Shown piece by piece: positions 8,052-17,112 of a stretch of DNA of 38,179 bases. The translations under genes were made by a program, and so were the position numbers. Each line of letters starts with the position of its first letter. Within the stretch, counting starts at the first letter, position 1. The notes beneath the pieces were generated by a model. It was not told where the DNA came from and made no database searches. It saw only the letters and a program-made list of their open reading frames with translations. The DNA lies in assembly GCA_934202095.1 (NCBI GenBank), contig CAKPXN010000012.1:1-38179 (forward strand), in the 5' to 3' direction. The DNA comes from an uncultured Veillonella sp. Its GTDB lineage: Bacteria; Bacillota; Negativicutes; Veillonellales; Veillonellaceae.

Positions 8052-9539
8052 CTATAAAATTTCAATATCCTCATATTGTGGTTGTACAACCCATTCACCA
8101 CGGAGATTTACAATTCCCCACTTACCTTGAGATTTTACCGGAGCATAACCATGTTTAACGGACATTGCAGAAGTAATTGTGTTATCACTAAATAATACTT
8201 TTCCAGTATCATCAATAAGCTTATAATCGCTAGAAGTCTTATGTACCCAAGTATATGGTCCACTAAATTTGTTTATCCCCATATCTTTGGAGGTAGTCAA
8301 AATGACATTTCCTGTTGTCATATCGATTAACTGTTGCGTATCACCACTCACGACAACCATATTAGTTAGGCTTACAAATCTAATAGAATCATAGGTAAAC
8401 GGAATAACTTGTTTACCTGTATTCACGTCAAATACACCCGCTTTTTTAGAATCTTTATTGATAAGTACTAACAATCCATTAAGATCACTAAATTCGCCTA
8501 AATCATAATTACCTGGTTGAATAATATAATTACCTTCACGATTTACGAATCCAATAAGACCTTGATTTTTCACAAGTGTACCATAGGCAGTAATTGGCCA
8601 AACTGCATCATTTTTACTGTCGATAACAATTTTACCATCACGATTAATATAACCGCGTTTTACACCATCATATACAGGATTCCATGCATCGCCATAATAA
8701 ATTCCACCATGATTACTAAGGGTTATTCCTACAGCCATGCTCAACAAGCCGCCAAGATTAAACTTGCTTATATGGCGTCGGAACTCTGCCAACCCATCAT
8801 TATATGCATCAATATCATTAGATGGTGCCTCAAATACGGTGTTACCTGCACCATCAATTGCTACAGTTTTACCTTTAGCATCCTTTACAAAAGCACGATC
8901 TTCACTAAATTTCGTATATACTTCTTTAAATTGTGGAACGATTACAGTATTACCAGATGCATCATTAAAACCCCATTTTCCTTTTACAGAAACAGCTGTA
9001 TAAGAATCACTTGCATATGTTTCCTTATGACTTGACGAATTTTGATTCTTGTTCACGGTCTCATCATGATGCTCTATAATTTGTTTAACATGTTCATCTA
9101 AGGCATCGTTACCACTCGATAAAACGGTACCATCCACTTTAATATGTTCTAAAATCTTCTTTGACTTTACAAAATACGTTCCATCCTCAGCATAAGATGG
9201 ATCCAACTCTTTATATTGTGGTTCTATCAGAACTTGACCATTAGTTCCAACAAGTCCCCATTTACCATTTTGCTTAACCTTAGCTAATTGACCAAGTTTA
9301 ATAAGACCACTATTACTTTCAGTAGCCTCATCAATGTTTGCTTGAAGAGACTTAAATGCTTCTGGTGCTAATTTTTGAGGAGTTCCAATAATTGGCACGG
9401 CTACATAATCACCTAATTGCCCTACACCAACAGATACAGTTGTAGTACTCGTAGATGTTGTAGTAGATGCTGCAAATGCACTGGTAGACATAGCCGCCAA
9501 CACACATGCGACTAATAAAGATTTCTTGTTGAGTTTCAT
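8052..9539 (-). CDS. Secreted WG-repeat protein
   Basis: 495 residues with an N-terminal signal peptide (cleavage likely after AMSTSAFA near residue 23) followed by a Thr/Ser-rich stretch. The mature protein has WG (KWG) beta-propeller-like repeats: GKWGLVGTNGQVLIEPQYKE, GKWGFNDASGNTVIVPQFKE, RGYINRDGKIVI, GLIGFVNREGNYIIQPG and, at the very C-terminus, GKWGIVNLRGEWVVQPQYED. Such repeats are usually ligand- or protein-binding modules; the partner here is unknown. Start has AGGAGAGG just upstream. No neighbour gives a clear functional link. Confidence 0.88.
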   Translation of the reverse strand: MKLNKKSLLVACVLAAMSTSAFAASTTTSTSTTTVSVGVGQLGDYVAVPIIGTPQKLAPEAFKSLQANIDEATESNSGLIKLGQLAKVKQNGKWGLVGTNGQVLIEPQYKELDPSYAEDGTYFVKSKKILEHIKVDGTVLSSGNDALDEHVKQIIEHHDETVNKNQNSSSHKETYASDSYTAVSVKGKWGFNDASGNTVIVPQFKEVYTKFSEDRAFVKDAKGKTVAIDGAGNTVFEAPSNDIDAYNDGLAEFRRHISKFNLGGLLSMAVGITLSNHGGIYYGDAWNPVYDGVKRGYINRDGKIVIDSKNDAVWPITAYGTLVKNQGLIGFVNREGNYIIQPGNYDLGEFSDLNGLLVLINKDSKKAGVFDVNTGKQVIPFTYDSIRFVSLTNMVVVSGDTQQLIDMTTGNVILTTSKDMGINKFSGPYTWVHKTSSDYKLIDDTGKVLFSDNTITSAMSVKHGYAPVKSQGKWGIVNLRGEWVVQPQYEDIEIL

Positions 9540-9672
9540 AGGCCTCTCCTCTTATTACTCAAATCGTCCTAGATATAAAAATTTTATAAACAACTATTAA
9601 TACAGATTATACTATACAGACCTTGATATATACAATAAATTGAGAGAAATTCTTCATCTATTATTTTTTTGC

Positions 9673-9678
9673 TATAAT
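9673..9678 (+). promoter_or_regulatory. Extended -10 of the pseudouridine synthase gene
   Basis: TTGCTATAAT gives a TGn extended -10. It ends only 7 bp before the ATG at 9686, so the predicted transcription start coincides with, or is within a base or two of, the start codon. Confidence 0.5.
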
Positions 9679-9685
9679 AGGACCT

Positions 9686-10606
9686 ATGAAAGCAGCAACC
9701 ATAATCGACTTGATTGTAGATGCTAATGTACACACGCAATCAATGAATCATATTATAAAACAACAGCATATTTCACAACGCATGCGACGGCGTTTAAAAA
9801 ATGATGGCATCATAACCATTAACGGACAACCGGCTACATGGGATGCCCTTGTCCATGGCGGAGATCATCTCCTTATGAAGTTAGCACCAGAGCAAGAATT
9901 TTCACGGACCCCAATGGATCTAGAAATCGTATATGAAGATGAATATATCCTTGCCATTAATAAAGCTGCCGGTGTCCTTATGCATCCTACGTCGACGGTA
10001 CGCGATGGAACACTAGCAAATGGCGTTCTCTATTATTATGACAAAACTGAGCAAGCTCATGACTTTCACCCAGTCCATCGACTCGACAAGGACACATCAG
10101 GCATCGTCATCATCGCTAAAACATCGGTGGTACAACACGCCTTTGATAAGCAACATACAAAATTTCAAAAGGTTTATGATGCTATCGTTGAAGGCACTAT
10201 GCCAAGCCAATCGCTAACCATTAAGTATCCCATCGGTCGTAAACCAGGTAGCATTATCGAACGGTGTTGCACATTAATCGGTAAACCAGCTCGTACAGAT
10301 GTGACGGTACTAGCACGTCACACGGTGTCCCAACCGGCACAAACAGATACGAATATGGGCACCCGACAGGTTCTCACGCATGTGCAATGTGTACTGCATA
10401 CAGGACGAACGCATCAGATTCGAGTTCACCTATCTCATGTAGGATTTCCCCTAGCTGGTGACGATTTATATGGCGGTCATTTGAATTATATCCATCGACA
10501 ATCATTGCACGCTGGATACCTAGCTTTCACCCATCCTATGACACAGGAATTTATAGAACTACGTGCCCCTATGCCAGCGGATATGAAAAATTTACTGCAT
10601 CTCTAA
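9686..10606 (+). CDS. RluA/RluD-family RNA pseudouridine synthase
   Basis: Converts specific uridines of rRNA or tRNA to pseudouridine; the exact site cannot be told from sequence. The 306-residue protein has an N-terminal S4-like segment (about residues 25-65, with RMRRRLKNDG and ITINGQPA). The RluA-type catalytic domain follows, with the signature HPVHRLDKDTSGIVI at about residues 128-142 holding the catalytic Asp, then HTGRTHQIRVHLSHVGFPLAGDDLYG typical of the family (here split as HTGRTHQIRVHL and GDDLYGG). It is plus-strand and divergent from the WG-repeat gene. The leader is extremely short (see the promoter entry). Confidence 0.92.
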   Translation: MKAATIIDLIVDANVHTQSMNHIIKQQHISQRMRRRLKNDGIITINGQPATWDALVHGGDHLLMKLAPEQEFSRTPMDLEIVYEDEYILAINKAAGVLMHPTSTVRDGTLANGVLYYYDKTEQAHDFHPVHRLDKDTSGIVIIAKTSVVQHAFDKQHTKFQKVYDAIVEGTMPSQSLTIKYPIGRKPGSIIERCCTLIGKPARTDVTVLARHTVSQPAQTDTNMGTRQVLTHVQCVLHTGRTHQIRVHLSHVGFPLAGDDLYGGHLNYIHRQSLHAGYLAFTHPMTQEFIELRAPMPADMKNLLHL

Positions 10607-10750
10607 GAGATTCACCTAGAAAAGCATATAAAATTGTGGTGCTTTATATCGTTTCTTGATATACTAACAATGAATAGATATGTATCATCATAAGTTGATG
10701 ACAATACTTTCAAAATACATACAATCGGCTATAAAGCCAAGGAGGACAAC

Positions 10751-11680
10751 ATGCCATTAGTAACGACTACGGAAATGTTCAAAAAAGCTTATGAAGGTGG
10801 CTACGCAGTAGGTGCTTTCAACGTTAACAATATGGAAATCGTACAAGGTATCGTCGATGCGGCGAAAGAGGAACAATCCCCTCTTATCTTGCAAGTATCT
10901 GCAGGTGCCCGCAAATATGCAAAACATATTTACCTTGTAAAACTCGTGGAAGCAGCATTGGAAGATAGCAATTTGCCAATCGCTCTTCATCTTGACCATG
11001 GAGATTCTTTTGAAATCTGTAAAGATTGCGTAGACGGCGGCTTCACATCCGTTATGATTGACGCATCTCACCACGATTTCGACGAAAACGTAAAAATCAC
11101 TAAACAAGTTGTTGAATACGCTCACGCTCACGGCGTTGTAGTAGAAGCTGAACTTGGTCGTTTGGCTGGCGTTGAAGATGACGTTAACGTATCCGATGCA
11201 GACGCTCGCTTCACAGATCCTGAACAAGCTGCTGAATTCGTAGCATTAACAGGCGTTGATTCCTTGGCTATCGCTATCGGTACAAGCCACGGCGCTTACA
11301 AATTCAAAGGCACACCATACCTCGACTTTGAACGTTTGGAAAAGGTTGGTAAATTATTGCCTAATTTCCCTATCGTATTACATGGTGCTTCCTCCGTATT
11401 GCCTGAATTCGTAGCAAAATGTAACGAATTTGGTGGTAACATCCCTGGCGCACAAGGCGTACCTGAAGAAATGCTTCGCAAAGCAGCGCAAATGGCGGTT
11501 TGCAAAATCAACATCGATACAGACCTTCGCCTTGCTATGACTGCATCTGTACGCGAATACTTGGCACAAAATCCATCCGAATTTGACCCTCGTAAATATT
11601 TAGGACCTGCTCGTGACGCTATTAAAGGCATGGTAGCTCACAAAATTAAAGATGTATTAGGTTCTTCTCACAAACTATAA
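10751..11680 (+). CDS. fba: Class II fructose-1,6-bisphosphate aldolase
   Basis: Zinc-dependent aldolase interconverting fructose-1,6-bisphosphate with dihydroxyacetone phosphate and glyceraldehyde-3-phosphate. Seen in the 309-residue sequence: LHLDHGDSFE (catalytic Asp and zinc His), EAELGRLAGVEDD, LHGASS, and NIDTDLRLAMTA near the C-terminus. The start has a textbook AGGAGG 7 nt upstream. Codon choice is visibly more C-ending than in neighbouring genes (for example frequent GGC, AAC and TTC), as expected for a highly expressed central metabolic gene. Confidence 0.96.
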   Translation: MPLVTTTEMFKKAYEGGYAVGAFNVNNMEIVQGIVDAAKEEQSPLILQVSAGARKYAKHIYLVKLVEAALEDSNLPIALHLDHGDSFEICKDCVDGGFTSVMIDASHHDFDENVKITKQVVEYAHAHGVVVEAELGRLAGVEDDVNVSDADARFTDPEQAAEFVALTGVDSLAIAIGTSHGAYKFKGTPYLDFERLEKVGKLLPNFPIVLHGASSVLPEFVAKCNEFGGNIPGAQGVPEEMLRKAAQMAVCKINIDTDLRLAMTASVREYLAQNPSEFDPRKYLGPARDAIKGMVAHKIKDVLGSSHKL

Positions 11681-11683
11681 TCT

Positions 11684-13240
11684 ATGGCTAGTGGATTTTT
11701 AAAAGGAACCTTAATATTAACCATTGCCGGTTTCGTAGTGAAAGCCATCGGTAGTATCAACTGGATTCTTCTCTCCCGTATCTTGGGCGGGGAAGGCATC
11801 GGAATCTACCAGATGGCCTTTCCTATCTATTTGTTACTATTACAAATTTCGAGCGCAGGTGTGCCGATTGCCATCTCTATTTTGACGGCAGAACGATTAG
11901 CATTACACGACTTTGGTGGCGCTAAGCGAGTATTCAATATTTCTTTCACAATGCTGACCATTACGGGCTTTATCGCCAGCTTGGCCATGTACTTTGGCGC
12001 AGATTGGCTTATCTCTAGCGGTCTCATTGCTGAAAGCCGTGCCTACTACTCAATCATCGCACTTGCTCCGGCAGTATTCTTTGTAACGTGGATTTCCTGT
12101 TTCCGCGGCTACATCCAAGGTTATGAAATGATGACCCCAACGGCGGTCAGCCAAATCGTAGAACAACTATTGCGCGTTATCGTCATGCTCGGTGCAGCGG
12201 CCATCTTATTGCCATATGGCCTACCAGCCGCAGCAGGCGGTGCTAGCCTAGGTGCTGGCGTCGGTGCCTTTGGTGCCTTCCTCGTGCTCTTGTACTATTA
12301 CTACAAATTGCCTAAGGCTAGTAGTACTGGTGAAAGCTACAATGGTCCGCGCGAATCGGCTAAAGAAATTTTATCGCGACTGTTATCGTTGTCCATTCCG
12401 ATTTCCTTAGCCAGCATCATGTTACCGTTGACGGCAAATCTTGATTTGCTCATTGTTCCACGCCGACTATTAGATGCCGGTTTCCCGATGAACGAAGTAA
12501 CAGAGCTATTCGGTTATCTTACAGGTATGGCGGTGCCGCTCATCAACTTGGCAACCATCATTACAGCGGCCCTTGCTACAAGCATCGTGCCGGCTATCTC
12601 CCATGCCTTTGCTAAACAAGATCACCAAGGTATTTACGAACGCACCGCAGGTTCTATGCGCTTAACATTTATGGCAACCGTACCATTTACGGTGCTATTA
12701 TATGTACTCGCTGCCCCAACCGTTACATTGATCTATAATGCGCCAAAAGCAGAACTAGCAACGCAAATCACAGCGTTTTCTATCTTCTTCCTTGGCGTGC
12801 ACCAAGTAACAACAGGTATTTTGCAAGGCCTTAACAAGCCACGTATTCCGGTTATCAACATGGGTATTTCCCTTGTCATTAAGGTTATCCTTAACTGGAC
12901 ATTGACTGCCATCCCTTGGCTCGGCATTGGCGGTGCCGCTTGGGCAACCGTAGCCGACATCGGCTTTGCAGCCTTACTCAACTTGATTTACATCAAAAAA
13001 TACACAGGCTACTTCCTTGATATTTCCCTACTTTGGAAAAACGTGGTCAGCGCTGGTGTCATGGGTGTACTCATCTTCTTGAGCTACCATTACCTAACAA
13101 GTATTTTACCAATGTGGGCTAATTTCATACTCACCGGTATTGAAGGTCTATTGCTCTACGTCATCATCATGGTTCTCTTAAAAGGACTTAATAAAAACGA
13201 TGGTGCTAGCATGCCACTCATTGGTAGATTCTTTAGATAA
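11684..13240 (+). CDS. MurJ/SpoVB-type polysaccharide or lipid flippase (MOP family)
   Basis: 518-residue polytopic membrane protein with about 14 hydrophobic segments, beginning SGFLKGTLILTIAGFVVKAIG as in SpoVB/YtgP-like flippases. These export lipid-linked cell-envelope precursors such as lipid II or polysaccharide units; the substrate is not decidable here. The ATG is only 3 nt after the fba stop and I see no Shine-Dalgarno sequence in the preceding 20 nt, so translation may depend on coupling to fba. It ends just before a strong bidirectional terminator. Confidence 0.9.
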   Translation: MASGFLKGTLILTIAGFVVKAIGSINWILLSRILGGEGIGIYQMAFPIYLLLLQISSAGVPIAISILTAERLALHDFGGAKRVFNISFTMLTITGFIASLAMYFGADWLISSGLIAESRAYYSIIALAPAVFFVTWISCFRGYIQGYEMMTPTAVSQIVEQLLRVIVMLGAAAILLPYGLPAAAGGASLGAGVGAFGAFLVLLYYYYKLPKASSTGESYNGPRESAKEILSRLLSLSIPISLASIMLPLTANLDLLIVPRRLLDAGFPMNEVTELFGYLTGMAVPLINLATIITAALATSIVPAISHAFAKQDHQGIYERTAGSMRLTFMATVPFTVLLYVLAAPTVTLIYNAPKAELATQITAFSIFFLGVHQVTTGILQGLNKPRIPVINMGISLVIKVILNWTLTAIPWLGIGGAAWATVADIGFAALLNLIYIKKYTGYFLDISLLWKNVVSAGVMGVLIFLSYHYLTSILPMWANFILTGIEGLLLYVIIMVLLKGLNKNDGASMPLIGRFFR

Positions 13241-13247
13241 GCATAAC

Positions 13248-13283
13248 AAAAGAGGTTTAACGCATATGTGTTAAACCTCTTTT
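13248..13283. terminator. Bidirectional terminator between flippase and secreted paralog
   Basis: 14-bp perfect stem (AAAAGAGGTTTAAC / GTTAAACCTCTTTT) with an 8-nt loop; A and T runs at both ends let it serve both converging genes. Confidence 0.88.
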
Positions 13284-13303
13284 ATTTTACATCAACTATT
13301 ACA

Positions 13304-14689
13304 TTACTCTTTACTAGTACTTAATGTTTTATCATTACCAACATTTTTATTATTCTGACGTATTTTCATAAATTGTAATCTAGATGGCGAAAAACCAACC
13401 CCTGCAAAAGCTTTATCATTCCAAGATTTACTATGTTTAGCAGCTACATATTGAATCACATCTCGCAATTTATAGTTACTTACATGAACATCATCAGGTT
13501 TGTATAAATAATATGTATAGACATATTGATTATCATACAATACCATTCCAAATAGTGTTACATTTTCTTTATTAGCTTCAAAGTATAAAGCTGGAACACC
13601 ATTGTTCCAAACTGTGGCATACTGTAATCGTTTATGACCTTGTAAACCATGATTATTAACAACCATACTTAAGTAGCTATATAAAATATTTTGTTTTTCA
13701 ACACTAACACCTTTGACCAATGGTTGCTTACCTAGTACAGCTTTGATACGTCCTGAAAGATACACATCATATTCAGCTTGACCTATGACCTCATGTTCCT
13801 TGAATTTACTATTTTTTAATACCCTAAAGGTATAAGGTCCCATTTTAACTGGATCAGTATATGCTAATACATCGCTAGCAGGCTTAATAGAAGGCAACAC
13901 AAAATTGGCCAATGGCCCCATTGTATAAGAGATTGATTGTTGTGTATCATCTTTAATATGATTTTTTATAATATCTTTATTTAGAGATTGACCAATATGA
14001 TAAGAAATAGTAGGTGTTTTTGGTAATGTAAAATTGATTGTCCCCACTACATAATGATCATCAAAGCCTATTACATCCCACGTTGCTTTTTCAATACCAG
14101 GATATGTGAATACACCGCCATCAATAAAGCGAGGTACAGCCTTTTCCTTTTCTAAACTCTTTTTTACAATATCCTGTATAATAGATTGATTTACATCTGC
14201 ATACTCTATATTTGTATCTTCCCACTTAGATCCTCTTGGTTGAGGTCTCGTTTCATAACCAAAATCAGCTACTCCCGATATAGTTATGCCACCATTCTTA
14301 ATAGGATACTGAGAGAAATATTTAGGATCAATAGACCACCCAATTATACTTTCTTTAGGCCCTGTAAACTTAACATCTGCTCCATTATCTGTAATAATAT
14401 ATACACTTCTAGAATGATGAATCGCTCTAGTCAATTCTTGTGACAAATAAATATCATCAGCTAATTTTTCATTATTATAATTTGGTAGACGTTGCACCAT
14501 TTTTTTTACTTGCATTTCCTGATAGGCATCAATTCGTTTAGCAACGTCCTCGGGAAGGCGGTATTCTTGATATGCTTCCTTAGCAATATCTGGGCGAGCT
14601 CCAGGGATGTTAACCTCAATGGCCTGAGATGCTCCTATAGTCCCAATAAATCCAATACAACTCAGTATTAACAAACGTCTTAACTTCAT
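13304..14689 (-). CDS. Secreted protein, VNIPGA paralog family (copy 1)
   Basis: 461 residues, function unknown. A signal peptide (MKLRRLLILSCIGFIG, cleavage after SQA) is followed by IEVNIPGARPDIAKEAYQEY, the family's mature N-terminus. Family landmarks in order: SVYIITDNGADVKFTGP (about residues 95-110), PLANFVLPSIKPASDVLAYT (about 262-281), GPYTFRVLKNS, VWNNGVPALYFEA and VSNYKLRDVIQYVAAKH near the end. Five other genes in the window share these (14827-16155, 23905-24504, 25598-26944, 28327-29544, 30653-31948). Closest in architecture is the adjacent copy 2. AAGGAGAT precedes the start. Likely periplasmic or surface-exposed. Confidence 0.85.
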   Translation of the reverse strand: MKLRRLLILSCIGFIGTIGASQAIEVNIPGARPDIAKEAYQEYRLPEDVAKRIDAYQEMQVKKMVQRLPNYNNEKLADDIYLSQELTRAIHHSRSVYIITDNGADVKFTGPKESIIGWSIDPKYFSQYPIKNGGITISGVADFGYETRPQPRGSKWEDTNIEYADVNQSIIQDIVKKSLEKEKAVPRFIDGGVFTYPGIEKATWDVIGFDDHYVVGTINFTLPKTPTISYHIGQSLNKDIIKNHIKDDTQQSISYTMGPLANFVLPSIKPASDVLAYTDPVKMGPYTFRVLKNSKFKEHEVIGQAEYDVYLSGRIKAVLGKQPLVKGVSVEKQNILYSYLSMVVNNHGLQGHKRLQYATVWNNGVPALYFEANKENVTLFGMVLYDNQYVYTYYLYKPDDVHVSNYKLRDVIQYVAAKHSKSWNDKAFAGVGFSPSRLQFMKIRQNNKNVGNDKTLSTSKE

Positions 14690-14722
14690 ATCTATCTCCT
14701 TAAATACATACGTTTATTTATC

Positions 14723-14751
14723 ATTTTAACACTTATTTTATATTTCATCAA
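14723..14751 (-). promoter_or_regulatory. Promoter of secreted paralog copy 1
   Basis: On the minus strand TTGATG, a 17-bp spacer and TAAAAT preceded by TG (extended -10), located between the copy 2 terminator and the start at 14689. Confidence 0.6.
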
Positions 14752-14771
14752 TTTTACTTGTATAGGTAAAC

Positions 14772-14823
14772 AAAGGGGCTGCAACTAGAATGCGGTTTTA
14801 CCGCATTCTGTTACAGCCTCTTT
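14772..14823. terminator. Long nested hairpin after copy 2
   Basis: Inner perfect 9-bp stem AGAATGCGG / CCGCATTCT with loop TTTTA, extended by an outer stem (AAAGGGGCTG / CAGCCTCTTT, one G-T pair). It lies immediately after the stop of the 14827-16155 gene and separates it from copy 1. Confidence 0.8.
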
Positions 14824-14826
14824 TTA

Positions 14827-16155
14827 TTAATGCACACGATTATTTGAAAATGCACGACTAGGCATACCTAATCCAAGTTTCATTTTTTTGTATCCATCTT
14901 TTGTATTTTTGTATGTCACATATTGTACAATATCTCTTAATTTATAATTACTAACGTGTACATCATGTGGTTTTGACATATAGTAAGTATAGCGATGCGT
15001 ATCATCATATACGGTCATAACAAATAAACTGTATTTGTCCCCTTTAATCTCAAAATAAGCCCCTGGTAGCGTATCATTCCAAACAGTAGCATATTGCGCT
15101 GGTTTACCCTGAGATAAATTATGTGAACCAATAAACCCCACCAAATAATTATAAAGAACATTTTGTTTTTTTATATCATCATACTTTGATAGAGGGCTCA
15201 CACTAATGATTTCTCTTATCTTTCCCGATTTATAAAAATCCATAGTTAAACCACCCTCAAGTGATTTTGACTTTACTAATTTGCTGTCCTTCAATACTCT
15301 AAACGCAAATGGACCTTTATGTACTTCGGATGTATATGGCATGATATCACTAGCAGCCTTGACAGAAGGCAATACTATATTAGCTAATGGTGACATTGTA
15401 TCTCGAATGATTGTTTCTTGGTTAAGTTTCTGTATTTTGTTTTTTGGCATCGCATATACGAGATGATAGGAAATAGTCGGCTGATTTGGCATTGTAAAAT
15501 TAATAGTGCCTCTAATATTTTTTGAATCGTAAGAGGCTATATCCCATGTCCCTTTTTCTACTGTCGGGTAAGTAAATAGCCCTGCACCAAGAATACTATA
15601 ATTATTTTTATGTAGAGTCATTTTTTTATTTTCTAACAATGACTTTAACTGATCTACAGTTAGTTGCTTATAAGGAATACCCGAATTTTCCCATGTATTG
15701 CCCTTTGGCTGAGGACGTAATTCATAACTCATTTCACCATCAAAACCTAACGCACCGCCATAACGCGTCACTTCCTTATGTGGGCCAGCACTTTCATATG
15801 CGATTCCCATGATACTAGGATAAGGCATAGTAAACTTAATATCTGCTCCGTGATCTCTCAAAATAAATACCGTACTAGAATACTTGATAGCATGGTTTAA
15901 TTCTGTTGTATTATGAACATCTGTTGGTAACTTAGACATATCATAACCAGGTTTATTTTGATTATCTTCCGTAACTTTTTTAACAATTTTGGATTCCAAT
16001 ATTTTTGTATCTGCCGTATCTACACGATAATTCTGATATTTATCAGCAGGTATAGATGCATTGGCGCCAGGAATATTAACATCGATGGCATAGGATTGGC
16101 CCATACCAAATGTCAGCCCCAATAAACCTAATGCTATTACACGTTTCCAGTTCAT
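14827..16155 (-). CDS. Secreted protein, VNIPGA paralog family (copy 2)
   Basis: 442 residues, function unknown, paralog of the neighbouring copy 1. Signal peptide MNWKRVIALGLLGLTFGMG with cleavage after QSYA, then IDVNIPGANASI. Shared landmarks: TVFILRDHGADIKFTMP, PLANIVLPSVKAASDIMPYT, GPFAFRVLKDSK, TVWNDTLPGAYFE, and VSNYKLRDIVQYV near the C-terminus. The ATG at 16155 with GGAG 7 nt upstream is preferred to the TTG at 16170, which overlaps the ribosome binding site. It has its own promoter and terminator, so the pair are separate units despite being tandem. Confidence 0.85.
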   Translation of the reverse strand: MNWKRVIALGLLGLTFGMGQSYAIDVNIPGANASIPADKYQNYRVDTADTKILESKIVKKVTEDNQNKPGYDMSKLPTDVHNTTELNHAIKYSSTVFILRDHGADIKFTMPYPSIMGIAYESAGPHKEVTRYGGALGFDGEMSYELRPQPKGNTWENSGIPYKQLTVDQLKSLLENKKMTLHKNNYSILGAGLFTYPTVEKGTWDIASYDSKNIRGTINFTMPNQPTISYHLVYAMPKNKIQKLNQETIIRDTMSPLANIVLPSVKAASDIMPYTSEVHKGPFAFRVLKDSKLVKSKSLEGGLTMDFYKSGKIREIISVSPLSKYDDIKKQNVLYNYLVGFIGSHNLSQGKPAQYATVWNDTLPGAYFEIKGDKYSLFVMTVYDDTHRYTYYMSKPHDVHVSNYKLRDIVQYVTYKNTKDGYKKMKLGLGMPSRAFSNNRVH

Positions 16156-16194
16156 ACATTCTCTCCTCAATTTATACTCTACAATCTAAGACTC

Positions 16195-16223
16195 ATTATA
16201 CCTAAATATTAACTTTTTATCAA
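16195..16223 (-). promoter_or_regulatory. Sigma-70 type promoter of secreted paralog copy 2
   Basis: On the minus strand TTGATA, 17-bp spacer, TATAAT; 39 bp upstream of the ATG at 16155. Confidence 0.75.
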
Positions 16224-16333
16224 TTTTCTATAAATTTATTTTAGAATTATCAAATATTAGATCTTTTTTACACAAACGCAATTCCTACTTGCATAATATG
16301 TTATAGTATATTTTAGGAAAATGAATTATAATT

Positions 16334-16356
16334 ATACTGTACTTGATGTACAGTAT
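16334..16356 (+). promoter_or_regulatory. Palindromic operator candidate
   Basis: Perfect 9-bp inverted repeat ATACTGTAC / GTACAGTAT around a 5-bp centre, just downstream of a TATAAT (16327-16332) and 21 bp before the ATG of the hydrolase/permease operon. Its position fits a repressor site; the regulator is not identifiable. Confidence 0.5.
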
Positions 16357-16377
16357 TTTACACATTGAGGTGATAGT

Positions 16378-17112
16378 ATGAAAAAACCATTAATCGGAAT
16401 CTCCGGCAATACGCTACGCGATAATAGCGGTGCTTATGTCGATTTAATCCGTTCTTATGTAAATCAAGATTATGTCCGTTCCATCGAAGAAGCAGGCGGT
16501 ATTCCTATTATTATTCCTTTCACGGAAAATTTAGAGCAAGCAAAGGAAACCATCAATATTGTTGATGGCCTACTCCTTACAGGTGGGCATGATGTGTATC
16601 CGCTCAATTATGGCGAAGAACCATTGCGAGGCATCGGCGACGTGTTCCCTGAGCGCGATCAATTCGATTTTGCCTTACTAGCTGCAGCGGAGGCGCGAAA
16701 TATTCCTGTATTCGCCATCTGCCGTGGCTGCCAAATCGTGAATGTTTATCGTGGTGGCTCCTTGTACCAAGATTTGCCATATGATAAAAATTGTACGATT
16801 AAGCATAGCCAAAATCAAACACCTGCATTGCCTACGCATACGGTAGAAATTGAACCTGATTCTAAATTAGCCAAAATCATCGGCACAACCACATGGATTA
16901 CAAATTCTCATCATCATCAAACGTGCCGTAATATTGGTGAAAGCCTAGTTGTTACTGGCCTTGCCAAGGATGGTACGGTAGAGGCATTAGAGGATACAAG
17001 TCGTCCTTGGTTTATAGCTACTCAATTCCATCCAGAGATGATGCATGTGAAAGACGTACATGCAAAAGCATTATTTAAAGCCTTCGTAGATGCTACTAAG
17101 GAGGCCAACTAA
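16378..17112 (+). CDS. Peptidase C26 / gamma-glutamyl-GABA hydrolase-like amidotransferase
   Basis: Class I glutamine-amidotransferase fold, PuuD-like; family members hydrolyse gamma-glutamyl amides. The 244-residue protein has GLLLTGGHDVYPLNYGEEP at about residues 64-82, the nucleophile elbow FAICRGCQIVN at about 116-126 (first Cys as nucleophile), and ATQFHPEM near residue 214 supplying His and Glu. The second Cys in CRGCQ is at a position more often hydrophobic. GAGGTGAT precedes the ATG. The stop overlaps the permease start (TAATG), so hydrolase and amino-acid permease are probably co-translated and may act together in uptake and breakdown of a gamma-glutamyl or amino-acid compound. Confidence 0.88.
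   Translation: MKKPLIGISGNTLRDNSGAYVDLIRSYVNQDYVRSIEEAGGIPIIIPFTENLEQAKETINIVDGLLLTGGHDVYPLNYGEEPLRGIGDVFPERDQFDFALLAAAEARNIPVFAICRGCQIVNVYRGGSLYQDLPYDKNCTIKHSQNQTPALPTHTVEIEPDSKLAKIIGTTTWITNSHHHQTCRNIGESLVVTGLAKDGTVEALEDTSRPWFIATQFHPEMMHVKDVHAKALFKAFVDATKEAN

Noticed and set aside
8517..9035. 172-codon plus-strand ORF
   Set aside because: It is the reverse-strand shadow of the WG-repeat gene; it has no ribosome binding site and an amino-acid composition typical of an antisense frame.
10757..11227. 156-codon minus-strand ORF
   Set aside because: It is antisense to the aldolase gene, whose codon bias and motifs are unmistakable.
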